Assembly (NCBI GenBank): GCA_021796375.1
Contig: JAJYJF010000135.1
Location: 1 to 6,489 of the forward strand
From: Chloroflexota bacterium
Lineage (GTDB): Bacteria > Chloroflexota > Anaerolineae > Anaerolineales > Anaerolineaceae
Direction of reading: 5' to 3'
Length of the DNA stretch: 6,489 nucleotides
Position numbers and translations under genes: made by a program. The notes under the pieces are model-generated. The model ran no database searches and was not told the origin of the DNA. It saw only the letters and a list, made by a program, of their open reading frames with translations. This document shows, one piece after another, positions 1 to 5,210 of the stretch. Every line of letters starts with the position of its first letter. The stretch's first letter is position 1.

Positions 1-522
1 GGGCAGGTCGACGAAGGTCGTGATCCGCCCGGTGAGCGGGTCGACCCGCACCAGGCGGTTTTTTCCCTGCTCGGCGACGACCAGATCCCCGCCGGGGAGC
101 TGCACGATCCCCTCGGGCTCATCGAGGCCGCTCGCGAAGACCTTGACCTGCCCGTCCAGGCCCAGCTGCCGGAGAGTGCCGTCCCCGATATCCGAAAAAT
201 AGATCGACCCGTCCGCGGCCAGGAGGAGATCATCCGGCGCCGATAGGCCTGCCGCGAGAATGCTGAGCCCGCGGTAGACGATGGGCTGAGCGCTGGCGGT
301 CGGGCTGGAAAGGAGCGCCGGTTGGGAGGCCGGCGTGAGCGCGGGGGTCAGGCTCGGGGAGAGAGCCGCGGCGGGCGGCTGCACGGCTGCCGGGGGCGGC
401 GCGCTCGGGGCTGCTCCGGAGGACGGCGGGAGCCGGGTTGGAGCCAGCCGGGGGGCCGCGGGCGAGCAGGCAGCCAGCAAAACCGCGGCAGGCAGCAGCC
501 AGGCCAGGGCGCTCTTTTTCAT
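1..522 (-). CDS. Lipoprotein with Pro/Ala-rich linker and NHL/SMP-30-like beta-propeller (3' part outside window)
   Basis: The frame is open from the ATG at 522 to the window edge, giving 174 residues with no stop, so the C-terminus is missing. The N-terminus is a typical lipoprotein signal peptide: MKKS, a hydrophobic stretch, then lipobox L16-A17-A18-C19. This predicts lipid anchoring outside the cytoplasmic membrane. Residues 20 to about 80 are almost entirely Pro, Ala, Ser, Thr and Leu, a flexible linker. From about residue 84 there are two repeats of beta-propeller type: 'LSAPDDLLLAADGSIYFSD' followed by 'LDEPEGIVQLPGGDLVVAEQ', then 'NRLVRVDPLTGRITTF'. This pattern occurs in NHL, SMP-30/gluconolactonase and streptogramin-lyase-like propellers. 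The family identification is reasonable, but the activity is unknown and a binding role is as likely as catalysis. The Shine-Dalgarno directly before this ATG is weak (AAGG about 10 bases away). A better one serves a small upstream ORF. Confidence 0.8.
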   Translation of the reverse strand, partial: MKKSALAWLLPAAVLLAACSPAAPRLAPTRLPPSSGAAPSAPPPAAVQPPAAALSPSLTPALTPASQPALLSSPTASAQPIVYRGLSILAAGLSAPDDLLLAADGSIYFSDIGDGTLRQLGLDGQVKVFASGLDEPEGIVQLPGGDLVVAEQGKNRLVRVDPLTGRITTFVDLP

Positions 523-539
523 GGGTGAGCAGCCTTCAT
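519..539 (-). CDS. Possible six-codon leader ORF (MKAAHP) coupled to the lipoprotein start
   Basis: On the minus strand AGGAG (549-545) is followed after five bases by an ATG at 539, ideal initiation spacing. That ATG opens a frame of six codons, MKAAHP, and its TGA (521-519) overlaps the lipoprotein ATG (522-520) as ATGA. This is the classic arrangement for translational coupling. The lipoprotein ATG itself is 22 bases from the AGGAG. Alternatives are a chance start codon, or a one- or two-base error that hides an in-frame N-terminal extension. The signal peptide beginning at 522 is complete, which argues against an extension. Confidence 0.35.
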   Translation of the reverse strand: MKAAHP

Positions 540-556
540 AAAATCTCCTGAATCGC

Positions 557-588
557 TTCATAATCGTTACACAATTCACCTGGATAAT
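557..588 (+). promoter_or_regulatory. Candidate activator-dependent promoter with PhoB-box-like direct repeat
   Basis: A -10-like GATAAT lies at 583-588, but the region 16-18 bases upstream holds no recognisable -35. In its place are two similar octamers, TTCATAAT (557-564) and TACACAAT (568-575), offset by exactly 11 bp. PhoB/OmpR-type regulators bind tandem half-sites at this period, placed just upstream of the -10. The response-regulator gene at 1190 encodes such a protein, so it is the obvious candidate. The repeats match at only six of eight positions, so this is a suggestion. The divergent lipoprotein gene shares the same intergenic region. Confidence 0.3.
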
Positions 589-629
589 ACGCTCGAGAAT
601 AAAAAACAGATCCTTTTGTGAGGAGCGTA

Positions 630-1028
630 ATGAACGGTAGAATTTTGGTCCGCATTATTTTATCCCTCGTCCTGGTGGCGCTGCTGGCCGGCCTCGGCGG
701 GTATGTGTACAACCTGGGGATCGCCCAGGGCCTGGCTTCGAGCGGCAGGCTGGCGGCGCCCGCGGCAGGGAACCCGGCTTTCCCGGCGCCGTATGCGTAC
801 GGCCCCTTCTGGTTCCACCCCTGGGGCTTTGGGATCGGCATCTTCGGGTTCCTCTTCCCATTCCTGGGCTTCCTGCTGATCTTCAGCCTCATCCGCTGGC
901 TGCTCTTCCCACACAGGCACGGGTTTTACCGCGGCCGGGGGTGGGGCGAAGTCCCACCCGAGGTTGAAGAGTGGCACCGCAGGATGCACGAGAAGTCCGG
1001 CGGCCAGCCTCCATCTGGCAGCCAGTAG
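630..1028 (+). CDS. Small two-helix membrane protein of unknown function
   Basis: This 132-residue protein has two predicted membrane segments, about residues 5-27 (ILVRIILSLVLVALLAGLGG) and about 66-93. The second is very rich in Phe, Gly and Leu. Between them lies a roughly 38-residue Pro/Ala-rich loop ending in aromatic residues (PYAYGPFWFHPWG). The tail is cytoplasmic-looking, with HRHGFYRGRGW and then VEEWHRRMHEK. I chose the ATG at 630 because AGGAG at 621-625 precedes it. An in-frame GTG at 618 would place that Shine-Dalgarno inside the gene. From memory, similar short Phe/Trp/Pro-rich membrane proteins ending in a 'W-H-R-x-x-H' tail sit beside BaeSR-like two-component genes in Chloroflexota. 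I infer that it could be a target or accessory of the adjacent sensor. No enzyme motif is visible. A strong terminator follows, so it is probably monocistronic. Confidence 0.8.
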   Translation: MNGRILVRIILSLVLVALLAGLGGYVYNLGIAQGLASSGRLAAPAAGNPAFPAPYAYGPFWFHPWGFGIGIFGFLFPFLGFLLIFSLIRWLLFPHRHGFYRGRGWGEVPPEVEEWHRRMHEKSGGQPPSGSQ

Positions 1029-1047
1029 CGCCGCGCGGGACGAGTTG

Positions 1048-1088
1048 AAGGGGTTTCGCGCCATCAGCGGGGCGAAACCCCTTTTCTA
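1048..1088 (+). terminator. Rho-independent terminator after the small membrane protein
   Basis: GGGGTTTCGC (1050-1059) pairs perfectly with GCGAAACCCC (1072-1081). The flanking AA/TT extends the stem to 12 bp around a 12-base loop. TTTTCTATC follows directly on the plus strand. It lies 20 bases after the TAG at 1028 and separates this gene from the two-component operon. Confidence 0.88.
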
Positions 1089-1172
1089 TCCGCCCCGCAT
1101 CCAGGACATCCAAAAAATACATTGAGATACCATTCCCAAATCACCCTTCACCAATCGCGCTGCTTTTTCATA

Positions 1173-1181
1173 TGCTATACT
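1173..1181 (+). promoter_or_regulatory. Extended -10 promoter of the response regulator, predicting a leaderless mRNA
   Basis: TGCTATACT fits the extended -10 consensus (TGn followed by TATAAT), with five of six bases matching in the hexamer. Only eight bases separate it from the ATG at 1190, so transcription should start at or within about three bases of the start codon. No -35 is seen at standard spacing; TTCACC at 1147-1152 is too far. There is no Shine-Dalgarno before the ATG, consistent with leaderless translation. Confidence 0.6.
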
Positions 1182-1189
1182 CCCAATGA

Positions 1190-1870
1190 ATGAAGACCAT
1201 CCTGGTGGTTGAGGACGAGCAGAAGATCGTCCAGCTGGTGCGAGATTACCTCGAAAACGCCGGTTTTCAGGTGGATTCTGCCGCGGATGGGCAGGCCGCG
1301 GTTGAAAAAACTCGACAGACAAAGCCCGACCTGCTGGTGCTCGACCTCGGCCTGCCGGGGATGGATGGTCTGGACGTCATCCGCGCGGTGCGCAGGGATT
1401 CCACGGTCCCGATCATCGTCCTGACCGCCCGCGCGGAGGAGAGCGATAAGCTGGTGGGTCTCGAGCTGGGGGCCGACGACTATATCACCAAGCCGTTCAG
1501 CCCCAAAGAGCTGGTCGCGCGGGTGCGCACCGTGCTGCGCCGGGTGGAGAACGCGCCGGATATGCGCGAGGTGATCCGCGCCGGCGACCTGACCCTGGAT
1601 CTGGCGCGCATGCGCCTGGAGGTCGCCGGCCGCGAGGTGGAGCTCACCCCCACCGAGTTCCAGCTTCTCGCGGTGCTGACCCGCCAGCCCGGCCGGGTCT
1701 TCACGCGCTCCCAGCTGCTGGACGCCGTGCAGGGGGTGGCGATCGAATCCTACGAGCGGGCGATCGACGCCCACATCAAGAATATTCGCAAGAAGATCGA
1801 GCCGGATCCGCGCCAGCCGCGCTACATCTCGATGATTTATGGCGTAGGATACAGGTTTAATGAAGAGTGA
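1190..1870 (+). CDS. OmpR/PhoB-family response regulator
   Basis: The protein has 226 residues, the normal length for the family. The receiver domain spans about residues 1-120. It carries the acidic pair E8-D9 (VVEDE), phosphoacceptor D52 (LVLDLGLPGMDG), the switch residue T78 (VLTAR) and K100 in DYITKPF. The C-terminal winged-helix DNA-binding domain spans about 128-226, including LTPTEFQLLAVL, the recognition region around 'YERAIDAHIKNIRKKI' and the closing wing YGVGYRF. It should be phosphorylated by the kinase encoded immediately downstream and act as a transcription factor. An ATG at 1186 is in another frame and stops within a few codons, so 1190 is the start. The general character is BaeR/MtrA/PhoB-like, but the stimulus cannot be read from sequence. 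The gene overlaps the kinase gene by 11 bases. Confidence 0.95.
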   Translation: MKTILVVEDEQKIVQLVRDYLENAGFQVDSAADGQAAVEKTRQTKPDLLVLDLGLPGMDGLDVIRAVRRDSTVPIIVLTARAEESDKLVGLELGADDYITKPFSPKELVARVRTVLRRVENAPDMREVIRAGDLTLDLARMRLEVAGREVELTPTEFQLLAVLTRQPGRVFTRSQLLDAVQGVAIESYERAIDAHIKNIRKKIEPDPRQPRYISMIYGVGYRFNEE

Positions 1871-3002
1871 CCAGCCGCGTCATTGGAGGAACTGGCGCCA
1901 GCACCGGCCTCCCTGGTGGCCCGAAGAAGAAGCCTGGCCGCCGCAGGCTCCATCTCACCTCCGGGGACCGCGGGAGATGCGCGGGAGGTTCTTCCGGCGC
2001 TTCGGCTGCTTGTTCTCGCTGTTTTTTGTCCTGATAGTGGGCGGGATCTTCGGCCTGCTGTGGATGCTCGCCAACCTTCTGGGGGTCGTCCGGGTGCCGG
2101 CTGGCGGGGTGCAGACAACCCCCGTTGGGGCTGGCGGGATCTTCCTGCTGGCGTTAGCGATCCTGCTGGTCGGGGTGCGCTTGCTGCGCCGGACCGCCGT
2201 GCCGGTCGGAGATCTGCTGGAAGCCGCCGGGCGGATCGCGGATGGCGATTACTCGGTGCGGCTGGCGGAGCGCGGCCCGCGCGAGGTGCGCGCCCTCTCC
2301 AGGGCTTATAACCTGATGGCCAGCCGGCTGCAGTCCGGCCAGCAGAGCCGGCGCGACCTTCTGGCTGACGTCACCCACGAGCTGCGCACGCCGATCACCG
2401 TCATCCAGGGCAGCCTGGAGGGGATGATGGACGGCATTTACCCGGCCGACCAGACCCACCTGGAATCGATCCTGGAGGAGACCCGCGTGCTTTCCAGGGT
2501 GATCGAGGACCTGCGGACGCTCTCGCTGGCGGAGAGCGGCGCGCTTCGGCTGCAGGTCCAGCCGACGGACCTCGGCGAGCTGATCCGCGAGACGGTCAGC
2601 CTCTTTGACGCCCAGGCGCAGGCGGCCGGGGTGAGCCTGCGCGTCGATTCTGGCGAAGAGATCCCGGTGGTGGAGGTCGACCCGACGCGCATCCGCGAGG
2701 TGCTGAGCAACCTGCTCTCGAACGCCACGCGGTACACCCCTGGGGGCGGCGGGATCTGCGTTCGGGTTGACCGGCCGGACCCAAAATCCATTCGCGTAGC
2801 CGTTTCCGATACGGGGAGCGGGATCTCCACCGCGGATCTCCCCCACGTTTTCGACCGGTTTTATAAGACCAGCGATTCGCGGGGCAGCGGCCTCGGCCTG
2901 GCGATCGCGAAAAGCCTGGTCACCGCGCACGGCGGGGAGATCACCGCGGGGAGCGAGCCGGGAAAGGGGACGCAGATCGCCTTCCGCCTCCCGGTCCGCT
3001 GA
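1860..3002 (+). CDS. Membrane sensor histidine kinase (HAMP-HisKA-HATPase), partner of the upstream regulator
   Basis: The protein has 380 residues. Residues 1-40 form an unusual cytoplasmic head rich in Trp, Pro and Arg (HWRNWRQHRPPWWPEEE). Two membrane helices follow, about 50-75 and 91-109, with an external loop of only about 16 residues, so there is no room for a periplasmic ligand domain. A HAMP linker covers about 110-162. The HisKA H-box is ADVTHELRTP with phosphorylated H173. The ATPase domain has an N-box (LSNLLSNATRYTP, N288), G1 (DTGSGI, 317-322), an F-box (FDRFYK) and G2 (GSGLGLAI). All catalytic boxes are intact, so an active kinase is expected. The start ATG lies inside the end of the regulator gene, indicating translational coupling. 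The short loop suggests it senses the membrane or envelope, or a partner membrane protein. No clear terminator follows the stop. Confidence 0.94.
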   Translation: MKSDQPRHWRNWRQHRPPWWPEEEAWPPQAPSHLRGPREMRGRFFRRFGCLFSLFFVLIVGGIFGLLWMLANLLGVVRVPAGGVQTTPVGAGGIFLLALAILLVGVRLLRRTAVPVGDLLEAAGRIADGDYSVRLAERGPREVRALSRAYNLMASRLQSGQQSRRDLLADVTHELRTPITVIQGSLEGMMDGIYPADQTHLESILEETRVLSRVIEDLRTLSLAESGALRLQVQPTDLGELIRETVSLFDAQAQAAGVSLRVDSGEEIPVVEVDPTRIREVLSNLLSNATRYTPGGGGICVRVDRPDPKSIRVAVSDTGSGISTADLPHVFDRFYKTSDSRGSGLGLAIAKSLVTAHGGEITAGSEPGKGTQIAFRLPVR

Positions 3003-3052
3003 TCCCTTTTAAATCCGCATCCAGGTTTGCGCGCCCGGCGGCGCTGAGGCGG

Positions 3053-3061
3053 TGATAGAAT
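3053..3061 (+). promoter_or_regulatory. Candidate extended -10 promoter for the sugar-metabolism operon
   Basis: TGATAGAAT matches TGn followed by a five-of-six match to TATAAT. It lies in the 114-base gap between the kinase stop and the aldolase start, and predicts a leader of about 50 bases. No good -35 is seen at normal spacing. The absence of a terminator after the kinase means read-through from the upstream operon is also possible. Confidence 0.45.
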
Positions 3062-3116
3062 GGATGCTGCCGGAATTCTCGAAGCGGCAATCTCAAGCTG
3101 AACCTCAAAGGTGGTC

Positions 3117-3797
3117 ATGTCGATCCACGATCTTCGCTCCCAGGTATATCAAACTGCTATGCGGCTCGTTCCCGACGGGCTGGCGCACGGCGCGCAGGGG
3201 AATATCAGCGCGTTTGACCGCGAGACGGGTCTGGTGGCAGTGACCCCCTCGGCGATTCCCTACGAGCGCATGGAGCAGGGCGATATTGTTATCACCGACC
3301 TGCAGGGACAGATGGTCGAGGGGCACTGGAAGCCCACCAGTGAAATCATGATGCACACGATTTTCTACCTGGTGCGGCCGGATGTGAACGCCGTGGTTCA
3401 CACGCACGCGCCGTACGCATCCATTTTCGCCGTGACGTACGAGCCGATCGAGACCGTCCTGAACGAAGCCGCTGCCAGCCTGACCGGCACGGTCCCCGTG
3501 GCGCCTTACCAGACGCCGGGCACCCTGGAGCTGGCCCGCAGCGCGTTCAAAACCATGGGAGACGGCGTAGCGGTCGTCCTTGGAAACCACGGGCTGCTGA
3601 CGGTCGGAGAAACCCTGCCCCTGGCCTATGATTCGACGCTGGCCGTGGAGATGACCGCCCGCATCATCTACATGGCGCGTTCCATGGGCTCCAGGATTGT
3701 CCCGCTGGATGCCGAGATCCAGAAATCCGTGCGGGAGAATTTCTTGAAAAAATATCACCCCCAGCGGGTCGAGAAACAGGCGGGCATTTCCCGGTAG
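3117..3797 (+). CDS. Class II aldolase/adducin family protein (FucA/AraD-like sugar-phosphate aldolase)
   Basis: The protein has 226 residues, close to the usual size of L-fuculose-1-phosphate aldolase and ribulose-5-phosphate 4-epimerase. Phosphate-site motifs are visible: G28-N29-I30-S31, T43-P44-S45 and T74-S75-E76. E76 corresponds to the catalytic Glu of FucA. The zinc ligands H95 and H97 (VVHTHAPYAS) and H158 (GNHGLL) are all present. Family members cleave or epimerise phosphorylated ketoses through a zinc-stabilised enediolate in the cytoplasm. I chose the ATG at 3117 because AAAGGTGG (3107-3114) precedes it. The in-frame GTG at 3111 lies within that ribosome-binding site. The gene is 24 bases upstream of the cupin isomerase and probably co-transcribed with it. 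The exact substrate (fuculose-P, rhamnulose-P, a pentulose-P or a tetronate derivative) cannot be decided from sequence alone. Confidence 0.9.
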   Translation: MSIHDLRSQVYQTAMRLVPDGLAHGAQGNISAFDRETGLVAVTPSAIPYERMEQGDIVITDLQGQMVEGHWKPTSEIMMHTIFYLVRPDVNAVVHTHAPYASIFAVTYEPIETVLNEAAASLTGTVPVAPYQTPGTLELARSAFKTMGDGVAVVLGNHGLLTVGETLPLAYDSTLAVEMTARIIYMARSMGSRIVPLDAEIQKSVRENFLKKYHPQRVEKQAGISR

Positions 3798-3821
3798 CCG
3801 CTGCATCTTGGAGAGCTGCGC

Positions 3822-4406
3822 ATGGACCTTCCATTTACCTACCAGGTCACCCCGGGCCAGGTGATTCCCAGCCGGTATGACAACCACACCCTCCGCAGGC
3901 TCAGCTCGCTGCGCGGGCAGTTCCTCGACCAGCAGGCTTATGCCGCGATGCTGGCAGCCGGAGACAGCCTGCTGTATGAGGTGTATGAGATCAAACGCCC
4001 GGAAGTTTATGGGGAGCTGCTCATGGGGGTCACGGTGCTGCACCCCGGCAGGGTTGGGAAAGAGTTCTTCATGACCAAGGGCCATTTCCACGCTGTCCTC
4101 CACACGGCCGAGGTGTACTACATACTGCAGGGCAGGGGCGCCATGGTGATGGAAACCCCGGAAGGGGAGACTGCCGTCGAGGAGCTGGCGCCCGGGAAGG
4201 TGCTGTACGTCCCGCCGCGCTGGGCGCACCGCTCGGTCAACACCGGCGATGCGGATCTATCCTTCTTCTTCGTCTACCCCGCCGATGCCGGGCACGACTA
4301 CGCGACGATCGAAACCCGGGGCTTCCGGAAGCTGGTTGTAGCGGGCGAGAGCGGGGTCGAGGTCATCGATAACCCGCGCTGGCAGCCGGCGCAGGACCGG
4401 GTGTGA
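3822..4406 (+). CDS. Cupin-type glucose-6-phosphate isomerase (archaeal-type PGI)
   Basis: The 194-residue protein resembles the metal-dependent cupin phosphoglucose isomerase of Pyrococcus furiosus along its whole length, as I recall that sequence. Shared segments include VGKEFFxTKGHFH, AEVYY, TPEGE, YVPPRWAHRSVN, YPADAGHDY and a closing VIDNPRW. The metal ligands known from the Pyrococcus enzyme (H88, H90, E97, H136) fall at the same residue numbers here. The expected reaction is glucose-6-phosphate to fructose-6-phosphate, EC 5.3.1.9, in the cytoplasm with Fe(II), Mn(II) or another divalent metal. GGAGAG at 3810-3815 gives good spacing to the ATG. Most bacteria use the unrelated PGI/PMI superfamily enzyme, so a cupin PGI here may be a catabolic paralogue with another phosphosugar as substrate, or an acquisition by transfer. 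The two neighbouring aldolase genes support a specialised sugar pathway. Confidence 0.92.
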   Translation: MDLPFTYQVTPGQVIPSRYDNHTLRRLSSLRGQFLDQQAYAAMLAAGDSLLYEVYEIKRPEVYGELLMGVTVLHPGRVGKEFFMTKGHFHAVLHTAEVYYILQGRGAMVMETPEGETAVEELAPGKVLYVPPRWAHRSVNTGDADLSFFFVYPADAGHDYATIETRGFRKLVVAGESGVEVIDNPRWQPAQDRV

Positions 4407-4448
4407 GCGAACCCGCGGCGGATTTTTAACCCCTTTTGCCGGTTCGCT
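4406..4448 (+). repeat. Inverted repeat between isomerase and aldolase genes
   Basis: AGCGAACC (4406-4413) and GGTTCGCT (4441-4448) are perfect complements. A further GGC/GCC pair (4417-4419 with 4438-4440) could extend the stem beyond a three-base bulge. No U-tract follows, so it is not a standard terminator. It begins at the isomerase stop codon and ends about 20 bases before the next Shine-Dalgarno. It could be an mRNA processing or stability element, or chance. Confidence 0.35.
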
Positions 4449-4483
4449 GAGCGGGCCTGAGCCCTCTGGAAGGAAGATCATCG

Positions 4484-5134
4484 ATGACAAAATCCGAGAA
4501 GCTCGAGCAGATTAAAGCCCTGGGACTGCTGGCGGTGCTCCGCGGCCCATCCTCGGAGCTGACGCTCAAAATGGTGGATGCCCTGGTTGCGGGTGGGGTG
4601 ACCGGGATTGAGATTACCTACAGCACCCCCAACGCCGAACTGGTGGTCAGCCAGCTGCGGGAGAAATACGGCGAGCGGATCGTGCTGGGGATGGGCACGC
4701 TGACGGTCCCGGCCCAGGCGGAAACCGCGAAAGCCGCCGGGGCTGGCTACCTGGTCAGCCCAATCAGTGAGCCCGCGCTGGTCAGGGCCATGGTCGCCAG
4801 CGGACTGCTGGTCATGGCCGGCGCTCTGACCCCAACGGAGGTTTTCCAGGTTTACCAGCTCGGCGCGGATGTGGTGAAGATCTTCCCCGGGTCGCTGACC
4901 GGCCCGGAATATCTGAAAGCGCTTCACGGGCCGTTTCCGGAGATCCCGATGATGCCCACCGGCGGGGTCAGCCTGGCGAGCATCCCCGCGTGGTTTGCGG
5001 CCGGGGCCATCGCCGTAGGAGCCGGCAGCGAGATCTGCCCGCCCGAGCTGGCCCGGCAGGGACAATTCGACGAAATCAGCCGCCGGTCGAGCGAGTTCGT
5101 CCAGGCGGTCCAGGCCGCCCGCAAGGTCCGCTGA
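4484..5134 (+). CDS. KDPG/KHG aldolase family protein (Eda-like)
   Basis: The 216 residues match the usual length (about 210) of 2-keto-3-deoxy-6-phosphogluconate/4-hydroxy-2-oxoglutarate aldolases. The TIM-barrel landmarks appear in order: LLAVLRG with R20, VTGIEITYSTPNA with general base E43, MGTLT, YLVSPISEP, ALTPTEV, and DVVKIFPG with Schiff-base K132. The phosphate-binding PTGGVS and the later VGAGSEI follow. Class I family members cleave KDPG to pyruvate and glyceraldehyde-3-phosphate. Some details differ from the canonical Eda: SPISEP replaces the common SPG-x-x-P, and MAGALTPTE replaces PG-x-x-TPTE. These loops line the active site, so the substrate may be a related keto-deoxy acid phosphate such as KDPGal. 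GGAAGGAAG at 4468-4476 is the ribosome-binding site. The gene is third and last of the probable operon. Confidence 0.92.
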   Translation: MTKSEKLEQIKALGLLAVLRGPSSELTLKMVDALVAGGVTGIEITYSTPNAELVVSQLREKYGERIVLGMGTLTVPAQAETAKAAGAGYLVSPISEPALVRAMVASGLLVMAGALTPTEVFQVYQLGADVVKIFPGSLTGPEYLKALHGPFPEIPMMPTGGVSLASIPAWFAAGAIAVGAGSEICPPELARQGQFDEISRRSSEFVQAVQAARKVR

Positions 5135-5210
5135 TCCCGATAGATGCAAGGGCCACGCACTCCCCCGGCTGATGCTTAAATCTTTAAATAAGTAAGGAAT
5201 GGACCCGCGG

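Noticed and set aside
618..629. GTG start four codons upstream of the small membrane protein
   Set aside because: It would place the AGGAG ribosome-binding site inside the coding region; the ATG at 630 has correct spacing.
660..1064. Minus-strand open frame of 134 codons opposite the small membrane protein
   Set aside because: The plus-strand gene has a good Shine-Dalgarno, membrane helices and a terminator. The minus frame would begin inside the terminator stem and is Ala/Arg/Glu-rich shadow sequence.
1098..1112. CATCCA direct repeat (9-bp period) upstream of the response regulator
   Set aside because: Six-base repeats with no 10-11 bp period and far from the -10 are not convincing as an operator.
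1175..1774. Minus-strand open frame of 199 codons
   Set aside because: It is antisense to the response regulator, whose conserved residues are all present. The product shows no recognisable motif.
2154..2930. Minus-strand open frame of 258 codons
   Set aside because: It lies antisense within the histidine kinase. Composition is typical of a reverse-frame shadow and no start signal is seen.
3111..3116. GTG start two codons upstream of the class II aldolase ATG
   Set aside because: The GTG lies within the AAAGGTGG ribosome-binding site that serves the ATG at 3117.
3105..4229. Minus-strand open frame of 374 codons
   Set aside because: It is antisense to the class II aldolase and cupin PGI, both of which have complete motifs and ribosome-binding sites. 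Its translation is rich in His, Arg and Gln with no domain, as expected from GC-rich shadow frames.
4406..4448. Intra-operon inverted repeat as a transcription terminator
   Set aside because: No T-run follows the second arm and the loop is 27 bases. The next gene follows with its own ribosome-binding site, so termination is not supported.
4478..5149. Minus-strand open frame of 223 codons
   Set aside because: It is antisense to the KDPG aldolase gene and its product is low-complexity with no motif.
5135..5210. Bidirectional terminator between the aldolase and the convergent 153-residue gene
   Set aside because: Only a short AT-rich stretch (CTTAAATCTTTAAATAAG) is present. It has no GC-rich stem, so I do not annotate a terminator.
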